A stretch of 64,000 nucleotides of DNA from Kribbella pittospori. GTDB lineage: Bacteria > Actinomycetota > Actinomycetes > Propionibacteriales > Kribbellaceae. The notes beneath the pieces were generated by a model, which was not told the DNA's origin, ran no database searches, and saw only the letters and a program-made list of their open reading frames with translations. Both the position numbers and the translations under genes were made by a program. Below are positions 8,927-17,226 of this stretch, one piece after another (the first letter of the stretch is position 1; each line of letters begins with the position of its first letter). The stretch lies in contig NZ_SJKB01000002.1 of assembly GCF_004331465.1 (NCBI RefSeq), positions 558,001-622,000 of the forward strand, read 5' to 3'.

Positions 8927-10837
8927 TCAGTGCTGGTACGACTTGCCGTCAGTACGACGGGGTCCGTTGCTGCGACGCGGTCCGCTGCCACCACGGCTGT
9001 CGTGGCCACGCCCCGGCCGGCTGCTGCCGAACCGCTTGCCACCCTTGCCGCCGCCCTTGCCGAAGCGCTGCGGCTTCGGGGCGGGCAGCTTCACCGGGTA
9101 GCCGGACGGCTTGTTACCGCCGGTCAGCTCGGTGACCAGCTGGTCGCCCGGACGCGCGCGAACCGGCTCGGCGTCGACACCGGCCGACTCGGCCAGCCGG
9201 ACCATGCCACGCCGCTGGTGCGGCAGCACCAACGTGACAACCGCGCCCTTGCCGCCAGCGCGAGCCGTCCGGCCGGCCCGGTGCAGGTAGTCCTTGTGGT
9301 CCGCTGCCGGATCCGCCTGGACAATCAGACCGACGTCGTCGACGTGGATACCGCGAGCCGCGACATCCGTTGCCACGAGCACCGGTACCGAACCGTCCTT
9401 GAACTGGTCCAGCGTCCGGTTCCGAGCGCCCTGGGTCAGACCGCCGTGCAACGCCGCGGCCATCACGCCGCGGTCACGCAGCTGCGTCGCGACGCGATCG
9501 GCACCCAGCTTGGTCCGGACGAACACGATCGTCCGGCCGTCGCGGCTGGCCAGCTCTGCCGTCAGCGACTGCTTGTGCCCCGGCTCGATCACCAGCAGGT
9601 GGTGCTCCATCGTGGTGACCGTGGCCTGGCCGGACTCGGTCGAGTGCGTGACCGGGTCCTTCAGGTACGTCTTCACGATCGTGTCGACGTCGTTGTCCAG
9701 CGTTGCCGAGAACAGCAGCCGCTGACCGCTGGCCGGAGTCATGTCCAGCAGCGTGGTGACCGCCGGCATGAAGCCCATGTCGCACATGTGGTCGGCTTCG
9801 TCGAGTACGGCGATCTCCACCGCACCGAGGTCGGCCGCGCCCTGCTCGCACAGGTCGATCAACCGGCCCGGCGTCGCGATCAGCAGGTCGACACCACGGC
9901 GCAGCGCGTCGATCTGCTTCGGGTACGGCAGGCCGCCGGCGATCAGCTTCAGCGACACGTTCATCACGTGCGCGAGCGGCTCGAGCGCGTCGTGCACCTG
10001 CATCGCGAGCTCACGCGTCGGGACGAGGATCATCCCGCGCGGCCGCCGCGACTCGGTCCGGCCGCCGGCCAGCCGCATCAGCGTCGGCAGACCGAAGCCG
10101 AGGGTCTTGCCGGAACCGGTCTGGCCGCGGCCGAGCACGTCCTTGCCGGCCAGCGCGTCCGGGATGGTCGCGGCCTGGATCGGGAACGGCGTGGTGATGC
10201 CGTCCCGCGCCATCCGCTGGATCAGCCGCGGCGCGATCCCGAGCTCGGCGAACTGGTTGTCGGGAGCAACGGTCCCGAGGTCCACCGGCGCCTCGTCCCG
10301 CTTGGTGTGCTGCTTGTCGTCCCGCCCGTACGTCGGCCGCTCAGCGCGATCGCTCCGCTCGAAACGCGGCCGCTCGTCCCGCTGGTACGACGGACGCTCG
10401 TTACGCGGACGCTCCTCCCGCTGGTACGACGGACGCTCATCGCGCGAACGCTCGTCCCGCTTGAACGTCGGACGCTCGTCCCGCTGGTACGAGGGACGGT
10501 CATCGCGCTTGTAGGCCGGGCGGTCGTCGCGGCGGTACTGCGGGCGGTCGTCCTCGCGGCGCGGCTGGTTGGCGCGCTCGGCGCGGTAGCCCTTCACCGG
10601 GGCGCGGTCGTAGCTGCGCACACCGCGGTCGGAGTACTGGGTGGGTCCGCCCCGGCGCTCACCGCGAGCGGTGTCGTCCCGGACCTCACCGGCCGCCGGG
10701 GAAGCGGCCGCGGCGTCGGCCGCCATCCGCTCGCCGTACGACTGGGTCTGGAACTTCTTGTGCCGCGGCTTCTTGATCCGGCCGTCGGCCGTGTTACCGG
10801 CGGCAGGCTCGTGCTGGTCCTGGTGGTGCTGGGTCAC
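8927..10837 (-). CDS. DEAD-box ATP-dependent RNA helicase
   Basis: This 636-residue protein has the complete helicase core: a Q motif near FPIQAATIPDAL, GRGQTGSGKT (motif I), PTRELAMQV (Ia), DEAD (II), SAT (III) and HRAGRTARAG (VI). About 180 N-terminal residues are a low-complexity basic region of DDRPxYxRDERP-type units. The C-terminus is Gly/Arg/Lys-rich, probably for RNA binding. It likely remodels structured RNA, as cold-shock or ribosome-assembly helicases do. The GTG start follows a GAGAGAG stretch. The gene is preceded by a long structured leader and is divergent from soxR. Confidence 0.95.
   Translation of the reverse strand: MTQHHQDQHEPAAGNTADGRIKKPRHKKFQTQSYGERMAADAAAASPAAGEVRDDTARGERRGGPTQYSDRGVRSYDRAPVKGYRAERANQPRREDDRPQYRRDDRPAYKRDDRPSYQRDERPTFKRDERSRDERPSYQREERPRNERPSYQRDERPRFERSDRAERPTYGRDDKQHTKRDEAPVDLGTVAPDNQFAELGIAPRLIQRMARDGITTPFPIQAATIPDALAGKDVLGRGQTGSGKTLGFGLPTLMRLAGGRTESRRPRGMILVPTRELAMQVHDALEPLAHVMNVSLKLIAGGLPYPKQIDALRRGVDLLIATPGRLIDLCEQGAADLGAVEIAVLDEADHMCDMGFMPAVTTLLDMTPASGQRLLFSATLDNDVDTIVKTYLKDPVTHSTESGQATVTTMEHHLLVIEPGHKQSLTAELASRDGRTIVFVRTKLGADRVATQLRDRGVMAAALHGGLTQGARNRTLDQFKDGSVPVLVATDVAARGIHVDDVGLIVQADPAADHKDYLHRAGRTARAGGKGAVVTLVLPHQRRGMVRLAESAGVDAEPVRARPGDQLVTELTGGNKPSGYPVKLPAPKPQRFGKGGGKGGKRFGSSRPGRGHDSRGGSGPRRSNGPRRTDGKSYQH
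10308..10575 (-). repeat. tandem RDERP-type repeats in the helicase N-terminus
   Basis: On the minus strand this region encodes about fifteen short imperfect units built on R-D/E-ERP-S/T-Y/F. They include DDRPSYQRDERP, EERPRNERPSYQ and DERPRFERSDR. The matching DNA repeats (cgctcgtcccgctggtacga-like) make the tract prone to slippage and copy-number change. Confidence 0.8.
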
Positions 10838-10890
10838 GCAATCTCTCTCTCAACGTCACGGACGAAACCCGACCGGTACCCGCGCGCAAA

Positions 10891-11003
10891 GGCCGGCCAG
10901 GAGAAACTGGCCGGTCTGGACGAACTGGCAGGAGATAGGCATCGACCTGCGGGTGCTATCGCGTTGCACCCTCGTCGCCGGGAACCTTCAGCGGGATGCT
11001 GAA
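10891..11003 (-). promoter_or_regulatory. structured 5' leader of the helicase gene
   Basis: Three hairpins follow one another between the likely promoter and the helicase start. They are TTCAGC/GCTGAA (10987-11003), GGGTGC/GCACCC (10951-10971) and a 10-bp stem around CCGGCCAG/CTGGCCGG with a GAGAAA loop (10891-10916). A good -10 on the minus strand (TATACT, 11067-11072) would give a leader of roughly 220 nt. The 327-bp gap between helicase and soxR otherwise shows only the soxR promoter region. Confidence 0.5.
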
Positions 11004-11120
11004 ACCGACGGGTCGGAGCGCCTGGGAAATGCTCTGGTGACGCGACGCGCGCACCGACACCCCAAAAGTATACCCGACCTGGGACCGCCCCTTGACCACG
11101 CCGGTGACGGCCCACCCAGT

Positions 11121-11158
11121 TCAAGTGCGGTTGAGTTTTTGGAACCCGGTTCTAGGGT
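11121..11158 (+). promoter_or_regulatory. soxR promoter with SoxR-box-like palindrome
   Basis: TCAA-N6-TTGA at 11121-11134 has the half-sites and spacing of the core of the known SoxR box. A second perfect palindrome, GAACC-C-GGTTC, lies at 11142-11152. A TAGGGT -10 (11153-11158) is 6 bp before the soxR ATG, so the mRNA is probably leaderless. The SoxR-box assignment rests on half-site match only. Confidence 0.4.
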
Positions 11159-11164
11159 GGCCGT

Positions 11165-11638
11165 ATGGCGCAGGAGAACGTCCCCAGCAAGGAGCACTGG
11201 CTCTCCATCGGGGAGATTGCACATCGGTCCGGAGTAGCGGCGTCGGCGTTGCGGTTCTACGAGGACCAGGGCCTGATCACCTCGCGGCGGACGGCCGGCA
11301 ACCAGCGGCAGTACCAGCGGAGCACGCTGCGGCGGATCGCCTTCGTGCAGGCGGCCCAGCGGGTCGGCCTGGCACTGTCCGAGATCAAAGGCGCACTGGA
11401 CTCGTTGCCCGAGGACCGGACCCCGACCCGCTCGGACTGGAGCCGACTGTCCAAGACGTGGCGCGGCCGGCTCGACGAGCGGATCTCCGAGCTCGAGCGG
11501 CTGCGCGACGACCTGGACAGCTGCATCGGCTGCGGCTGCCTCAGCCTGCAGCGCTGCAACCTCTACAACAAGGCCGACCGCCTCGCCGAGCGCGGCCCCG
11601 GCGCCCGCATCCTCAACGTCGGCATCCCCGGCGAGTGA
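11165..11638 (+). CDS. soxR: redox-sensitive regulator SoxR
   Basis: This 157-residue MerR-family protein has an N-terminal helix-turn-helix (IGEIAHRSGVAASALRFYE), a dimerisation helix, and a [2Fe-2S] cluster motif with Cys120, Cys123, Cys125 and Cys131 (CIGCGCLSLQRC). The cysteine spacing is identical to E. coli SoxR. In actinomycetes SoxR typically responds to redox-active metabolites and controls a few oxidoreductases or transporters; no obvious target lies next to it here apart from its own promoter. The ATG at 11165 has no clear ribosome binding site, consistent with a leaderless transcript. Confidence 0.96.
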   Translation: MAQENVPSKEHWLSIGEIAHRSGVAASALRFYEDQGLITSRRTAGNQRQYQRSTLRRIAFVQAAQRVGLALSEIKGALDSLPEDRTPTRSDWSRLSKTWRGRLDERISELERLRDDLDSCIGCGCLSLQRCNLYNKADRLAERGPGARILNVGIPGE

Positions 11639-11648
11639 CGCGTACCCG

Positions 11649-12134
11649 CTAGCGACGGATACGACGGGTCGCCGTGCGGACCACTGTGATCGGCACCACC
11701 AGCGACAGCAGGCCCAGCACTCCCAGCTGCCAGCCCCACAGCCACGCGTGTTGCGGCAGCCGGTCCGCTGGAAGAGACGCGACGATCCGGTCCACCCGCC
11801 GCTGCAACTGATCACGCTCCGCGTCGGTGAAACCACCCGCACCCAACTCCCGCGACAGCGCGATCACTTCGGCGTTCTGCTCGTCACTGAACCCGGGCAG
11901 CTTGCCCGACGATCCGCCGTACCCGCACGCCAGCGGCGCACCGTCGGCGCGGTCAACCGAGAGCTCGTTGTTGCCACATTCGTCGCCGGGATCCTTGAAC
12001 CCCACCTTGTAGTCGTAGTGCGCGGCGTACTGATCCGCGAACCCCCACAACGCCGCCATAAACCCGCCGAACGCCAGCCCCACCACCCCAACCACAGCCA
12101 CCAACACCAGCAGCACTTTCCCCAGTACGCGCAT
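11649..12134 (-). CDS. small two-TM membrane protein, paralogue A
   Basis: This 161-residue protein of unknown function has an N-terminal membrane segment (about 5-33), an external domain with YDYKVGFKDPGDECGNNELSVD, two cysteines that could form a disulfide, an amphipathic helix and a C-terminal membrane segment (about 130-150) followed by a basic end. It is clearly paralogous to the next gene along nearly its full length. It is the downstream member of a leftward pair with a 16-bp gap, converging on soxR. An AGGAA ribosome binding site precedes the ATG. Confidence 0.8.
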   Translation of the reverse strand: MRVLGKVLLVLVAVVGVVGLAFGGFMAALWGFADQYAAHYDYKVGFKDPGDECGNNELSVDRADGAPLACGYGGSSGKLPGFSDEQNAEVIALSRELGAGGFTDAERDQLQRRVDRIVASLPADRLPQHAWLWGWQLGVLGLLSLVVPITVVRTATRRIRR

Positions 12135-12150
12135 GCGCTCAGATTCCTGG

Positions 12151-12627
12151 TTAGTCGGGGTCGATGACGAGGCCGGCGGCTACGAGGGCGGTGAGGACGG
12201 CGAGAAGGCCCAGGACGCCGAGCTTCCAGCCCCAGAGCCAGGGATGCTGGGGCCGGCGATCAGGCGGCAGCGAGTCGGCGATTCGATCGACCCGCTTCTG
12301 CACCTGATCCTGCTCCGCCCCCGTCAGCCCCCCTTCGCCCAGTTGCTTCGACAACCCCACCACCTCACTCTGCTGCTCGTCGCTGAACCCCGGCAGCGAC
12401 CCCGACCCTGACGAGAGACACTGCAGCGGGTCACCCGTCGTGACGTCGACCGACAACTCGTTGTTGCCGCAGTCGTCGCCGGGGTGCTTGAAACCCACCT
12501 TGTAGTCGTAGCGCGCGGCGTTCTGGTCCGCGAATCCCGAGAAGGCCAGCACGGCACCGCCGGCGAACAGCGCAAGCTCGACGAGGCAGGCCACCAACAC
12601 CAGCAGCACTTTCCCCAGGGAGCGCAC
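12151..12627 (-). CDS. small two-TM membrane protein, paralogue B
   Basis: This 158-residue protein shares the layout and many residues of its neighbour: MRxLGKVLLVLVA at the start, ARYDYKVGFKHPGDDCGNNELSVD after the first membrane segment, LPGFSDEQ, a QxRVDRI helix and a PWLWGWKLGVLGLL second membrane segment. The pair is a tandem duplication. The start is GTG. Function is unknown; the conserved external Cys pair and two-TM layout suggest an envelope protein. Confidence 0.8.
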   Translation of the reverse strand: MRSLGKVLLVLVACLVELALFAGGAVLAFSGFADQNAARYDYKVGFKHPGDDCGNNELSVDVTTGDPLQCLSSGSGSLPGFSDEQQSEVVGLSKQLGEGGLTGAEQDQVQKRVDRIADSLPPDRRPQHPWLWGWKLGVLGLLAVLTALVAAGLVIDPD

Positions 12628-12632
12628 CTGAT

Positions 12633-12651
12633 TGACCCTATCGGGGGGTCA
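12633..12651. promoter_or_regulatory. TGACCC/GGGTCA inverted repeat
   Basis: A 6-bp perfect inverted repeat with a 7-bp spacer lies just upstream of the paralogue B start. It sits where a minus-strand promoter or operator would be. The rest of the 198-bp gap up to the protease gene holds the palindrome listed next. Confidence 0.25.
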
Positions 12652-12766
12652 GGTCATAGGGCTGAGGCTATGGATGACATAGAACTGTCGGTGTGAGTCG
12701 CGGGTTAACCCCCGAGTTTGGGGTGATCCGGTGCGGAATTTCCGGAGTCTTGGCAGCATCCGGGGG

Positions 12767-12793
12767 TAGCGAACAGTAATCCACTGGTCGCTA
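12767..12793. promoter_or_regulatory. 27-bp inverted repeat upstream of the protease gene
   Basis: TAGCGAACAGT and ACTGGTCGCTA form 11-bp arms (one mismatch) around AATCC. The repeat ends 32 bp before the snapalysin-like ATG. It is a good candidate operator or 5'-UTR hairpin. Confidence 0.45.
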
Positions 12794-12825
12794 TCCGCCA
12801 CAGATATCCGGAGTGAGGCCCTCCC

Positions 12826-13512
12826 ATGTCGCATCGCCGTGTCTTGAGTTCGTTAGCGGGGCTCGCCGCCGCCGCACTCGCCGTCCCAGCCTTCGCCGCC
12901 GCGTCCCCCACTGCGTCGGCCCCCGTCACCAACCCGTCCGCCTCCACCGCCGCGACCCGGGCGGCGTACGTCGGTTCGCCGCAGGACGAGGCCGCCACCA
13001 GGGCCTTCTACGACGCGGTGATGAAGTCCGCCCGGGCCAAGATGGCCCAGCAGGCCAAGTCCGGCCAGAAGATGGCCGCCGTCACCGTCACGTACGCCGT
13101 CGACGCGCCGACCTTCCAGTCGCAGATCAACTCGAGCACGCAGATCTGGAACTCCTCGGTCAGCAACGTCCACCTGGTCGAGGGCAGCAACTACGACTTC
13201 TACTACACCGAGGGCAACGACCCGCGCGGCTCGTACGCGTCCACCGACGGGCACGGCAGCGGCTACGTGTTCCTGGACTATGCCCAGGCGCAGGAGTACG
13301 ACCCGACCCGGATCACCGCCCACGAGACCGGCCACGTGCTCGGCCTGCCGGACCACTACACCGGCCCTTGCTCCGAACTGATGTCCGGCGGCGGCCCCGG
13401 CCCGTCCTGCACCAACCCCAACCCGGACGCGACCGAGCGGGCCCGAGTGGACCAGCTCTGGGCCAACGGCATCACCAGCCTGCCGAACGCCGCATTCCAC
13501 GTGGCGAAGTGA
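12826..13512 (+). CDS. snpA: snapalysin-family (M7) secreted zinc protease
   Basis: This 228-residue precursor has a signal peptide to about residue 27, a propeptide region and a catalytic domain. The motif [11 protein letters not shown] gives zinc ligands His166, His170 and Asp176 with Glu167 as base; the aspartate third ligand and the following [13 protein letters not shown] are diagnostic of snapalysin (peptidase family M7). The two cysteines in that segment probably form the family's disulfide. A GGAGTGAGG ribosome binding site precedes the ATG. In Streptomyces snpA is often controlled by a divergent LysR gene; none is present here. Confidence 0.93.
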   Translation: MSHRRVLSSLAGLAAAALAVPAFAAASPTASAPVTNPSASTAATRAAYVGSPQDEAATRAFYDAVMKSARAKMAQQAKSGQKMAAVTVTYAVDAPTFQSQINSSTQIWNSSVSNVHLVEGSNYDFYYTEGNDPRGSYASTDGHGSGYVFLDYAQAQEYDPTRITAHETGHVLGLPDHYTGPCSELMSGGGPGPSCTNPNPDATERARVDQLWANGITSLPNAAFHVAK

Positions 13513-13576
13513 TCACCCTCGACTGATCCGGTCCTCCGGCTCGACCGTCCGGCAGGGGGCGGCCGAGCCGGAGTCA

Positions 13577-13739
13577 GAGGGCGTCTGAGAACTCTGCGCC
13601 GTCGCGAGGAGGTGCTCGGTGCGGTGCATCGGCGTGCGGGGGCGAAGGTCTCGATGCGGAGCATCGTGGCCTTTGCACCCGTGCGGCGAGGTGCCGTGCC
13701 GAGTGCCCCGCAGTAGGCGCAGGGTTCTCAGACGCCCTC
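13577..13739 (+). repeat. 163-bp fold-back element (MITE-like or structured RNA)
   Basis: Terminal inverted repeats of 24 bp begin GAGGGCGTCTGAGAAC at 13577-13600 and return at 13716-13739 with one difference. TCA trinucleotides flank both ends (13574-13576 and 13740-13742), as a target-site duplication would. Inside, 13611-13650 pairs with 13668-13707 and the apex is CGATGC-GGA-GCATCG. Differences between the arms are mostly T-G oppositions on the plus strand, so the plus-strand RNA folds almost end to end. It fills most of the 282-bp gap between convergent genes and could also end transcription. Confidence 0.75.
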
Positions 13740-13794
13740 TCAGTCCGGTCTGCCCGGGCAGCCCGCCCCGATGCCCGGGCAGGCCGCCTCACGG

Positions 13795-14826
13795 TCAACG
13801 GACGGGACCTGTCGTACCGCGGACCACCAACTCGGGGCGGAAAAGGAACTCGGTGTGCGGGGTCGCGTGGCCACGAACTTCTTCCAGCAGAGACTGGACG
13901 GTCGCGAGCCCCATCGCCTGAACCGGTTGACGAATCGTCGTCATCGGAGGATCCGTGAACTCCATCATCGGAGCGTCGTCGTAGCCGACCACCGAGATGT
14001 CACCAGGAACCGAGAGGCCACGCTGACGAGCTGCCCGGATCACACCGAGCGCCATCATGTCGGAACCGCAGATGACCGCACTGACGCCGGCGTCCACGAG
14101 CTGCTGAGCGGCCGCGGCCCCACCCTCTACCCCGAACATGCTCAACGCGACCATCGGGTCCAGCTCGTCGTCGGACAATCCGAGCTGGGCCTTCATCGCC
14201 GTCCGGTAGCCGGCCAGCTTGCGCTGCACCACGATGAACCGCTCCGGCCCGGACGCGAACCCGATCCGACGGTGGCCGAGGGCAACCAAATGGGTGACCG
14301 CCAGCTCCATCGCGGCGTACTCGTCGGACGAGACGAACGGCGCCTCCACCCCAGGCAGCCAGCCGTTCACGAACACCACCGGCAGCCGCCGCTCGACCAG
14401 CGACTGGTACCGCGCGTGGTCCGCGCCGGTGTCCGCGTGCAGGCCGGAGACGAAGATGATCCCGGAGACGCCGCGCTCCAGCAGCATCTCGACGTACTCC
14501 TCCTCCGTCGCACCCGACGGGGACTGCGTGCACAGCACCGGGGTGAAGCCGCGCTGCGACAGCGCCGACTCGATCACCTGGGCGAACGCCGGAAAGATCG
14601 GGTTGATCAACTCCGGCATCACCAGCCCGATCAGGCCGGCCGACCGGCGCCGCAATCGGGTCGGCCGTTCGAACCCGAGTACGTCGAGTGCGGTCAGCAC
14701 CGCCTGTTTGGTGTCCTCCGCGACCCCCGGTTTGCCGTTCAGTACCCGCGAGACCGTCGCCTCACTGACCCCCGCCTTGGCTGCGATGTCCGCCAGCCGG
14801 GCCCTCCCGTTCACGCTGCTGCTCAC
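13795..14826 (-). CDS. LacI family regulator, MalR-like
   Basis: This 343-residue regulator has a helix-turn-helix at residues 7-30 (LADIAAKAGVSEATVSRVLNG) and a periplasmic-binding-protein-like sugar domain. I chose the GTG at 14826: residues upstream of it in the longer frame look non-coding and are occupied by palindromic operators. A TACAGT -10 (14834-14839) lies 7 bp before this GTG, suggesting a leaderless transcript. It faces msiK across the operator region, so it may control both itself and sugar import. It is similar in layout to the regulator at 30640-31632. Confidence 0.9.
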   Translation of the reverse strand: MSSSVNGRARLADIAAKAGVSEATVSRVLNGKPGVAEDTKQAVLTALDVLGFERPTRLRRRSAGLIGLVMPELINPIFPAFAQVIESALSQRGFTPVLCTQSPSGATEEEYVEMLLERGVSGIIFVSGLHADTGADHARYQSLVERRLPVVFVNGWLPGVEAPFVSSDEYAAMELAVTHLVALGHRRIGFASGPERFIVVQRKLAGYRTAMKAQLGLSDDELDPMVALSMFGVEGGAAAAQQLVDAGVSAVICGSDMMALGVIRAARQRGLSVPGDISVVGYDDAPMMEFTDPPMTTIRQPVQAMGLATVQSLLEEVRGHATPHTEFLFRPELVVRGTTGPVR

Positions 14827-14853
14827 GCCCGGAACTGTACCCAGCCCGCCGCT

Positions 14854-14889
14854 GATCTTGCAGCAAGATCCTGCAAGAACTTGCAGGAT
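14854..14889. promoter_or_regulatory. twin LacI-type operators upstream of the regulator
   Basis: GATCTTGC-A-GCAAGATC (14854-14870) is a perfect palindrome. It is followed by a second perfect palindrome at 14868-14889 centred on CTGCAAG-AA-CTTGCAG. CTTGCAG-type repeats are known in Streptomyces MalR targets. The pair lies just upstream of the regulator's -10 and between it and msiK. Confidence 0.7.
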
Positions 14890-14978
14890 GCGCGGAAGTG
14901 TCCACAACGTGAACAGTACGGGCACCTCACACGCCGTACACCTTGTCAGGACGAGCGGGGCGGGTGAGGATTAGCGAA

Positions 14979-14992
14979 CCCCCGCCCGGGGG
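14979..14992. other. GC hairpin in the msiK leader region
   Basis: CCCCC-GCCC-GGGGG followed by CCTTT lies about 50 bp upstream of msiK. It could be a remnant terminator or a leader hairpin. Nothing else stands out between it and the gene. Confidence 0.3.
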
Positions 14993-15045
14993 CCTTTACT
15001 CGGATCGTCCGGCACGTTCCTGCCGGTGAAGGGATGTACATCGTC

Positions 15046-16125
<1,080 letters not shown>

Positions 16126-16134
16126 TCCTGGGAT

Positions 16135-17133
16135 CTACATCACACGCCGGCCTCGGGTGGCTCTGCCACTCGAGGCCGGTGTCTTGTCCAGGCGGTCGGC
16201 CGGGTCCATGTTGGTCTGCTTGAGCAGGTAGTGCGGCCGCTGCTTGGTCTCGTAGTAGATCCGGCCGATGTACTCGCCGATCACCCCGAGCATCACCATC
16301 TGCAGCCCGCCGAGTCCGGTGATGGCCGCGATCAGCGTGACGTATCCCGGCATCTTCACCCCGTTCAAGGCGGCGACCGCGATCACCCAGACCGCGTAGG
16401 CCGCCGCGATCGCGGTGAGCACGCCACCGACGTAGATCGCCAGTCGCAGCGGCTTGTTGTTGAACGACAGCAGCCCGTCCAGCCCGTACTCGAGCAGCCG
16501 CCGGAACGTCCAGCGGCTCTTCCGGTCGGTCTGCTTCACGTTCTCGTACTCGAACAGGATCGACTCGAACCCGATCCAGGCGAACAGGCCCTTGGAGAAC
16601 CGGTTGTACTCGCCCAGCTCCAGCAGCCCGTCCACCGCGCGCCGGGACAGCAGCCGGAAGTCGCCGACCCCGTCCATCAGCTCGACGTCGGCCCACCGGT
16701 TGATCAGCCAGTAGTACGTCCGGGCGAACAGCGTGCGGGTGGCCGGGTCGCCGACCCGGGTCCGCCGTGCGATCACCTGGTCGAATCCGCGCTCGTAGTG
16801 CTCGAGCATCCGGCCGACCAGCTCCGGCGGGTGCTGCAGGTCCGCGTCCATGATCACCACGGCGTCGCCGCTGGCGTAGCGCAGGCCGGCCAGCATCGCG
16901 GACTCCTTGCCGAAGTTCCGGCTGAAGGACAGGTAGCGCACCGACTCGTCGGTGGCGGCCAGCTCGACCAGCGCGTCCAGCGTCTCGTCCGCGCTGCCGT
17001 CGTCGACGTACACGATCTCGTACGGACGGCCGGTGGCGGTCAGTTCCCGGCTGAGGGCCTGGTGGAATTTGGCGATCACCTCGGCCTCGTTGAAGCATGG
17101 TACGACCAGACTCAGTCGCATCGTCGTTCTCAT
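16135..17133 (-). CDS. GT2 family glycosyltransferase, DPM/GtrB-like
   Basis: This protein of about 332 residues has an N-terminal GT-A domain: LSLVVPCFNEAEVI, YVDDGSADET, and MDADLQHPPE with the DxD motif for metal and nucleotide-sugar binding. Two C-terminal membrane segments (about 233-258 and 268-295) follow, as in polyprenyl-phosphate glycosyltransferases that make lipid-linked sugar donors. The ATG at 17133 has GGTGGA five bases upstream; 17142 and 17121 are alternatives. It is divergent from the YfhO-like gene, a common pairing in envelope glycosylation loci. Confidence 0.92.
   Translation of the reverse strand: MRTTMRLSLVVPCFNEAEVIAKFHQALSRELTATGRPYEIVYVDDGSADETLDALVELAATDESVRYLSFSRNFGKESAMLAGLRYASGDAVVIMDADLQHPPELVGRMLEHYERGFDQVIARRTRVGDPATRTLFARTYYWLINRWADVELMDGVGDFRLLSRRAVDGLLELGEYNRFSKGLFAWIGFESILFEYENVKQTDRKSRWTFRRLLEYGLDGLLSFNNKPLRLAIYVGGVLTAIAAAYAVWVIAVAALNGVKMPGYVTLIAAITGLGGLQMVMLGVIGEYIGRIYYETKQRPHYLLKQTNMDPADRLDKTPASSGRATRGRRVM
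16147..16179. terminator. hairpin at the 3' ends of msiK and the GT2 gene
   Basis: A 15-bp stem (CCGGCCTCG...GTGGC paired with GCCAC...CGAGGCCGG) has a TCT loop. It lies 21 bp after the msiK stop and inside the last codons of the convergent GT2 gene. It probably terminates msiK transcription. Confidence 0.6.
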
Positions 17134-17226
17134 CGATTCCACCCGTCCGCGCCGACGCGATTCTTGTCTAGACCTGAACTAGGCGTTAGCTTTGCACGCC
17201 GGGGCGAGCGAACAAAGGGGCGGACT

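Noticed and set aside
8897..11002. 701-codon open frame opposite the helicase
   Set aside because: It is antisense to a complete DEAD-box gene and has low-complexity composition.
16231..17226. N-terminal extension of the YfhO-like protein
   Set aside because: It is antisense to the GT2 gene. The GTG at 17227 has a proper ribosome binding site and gives a family-like start.
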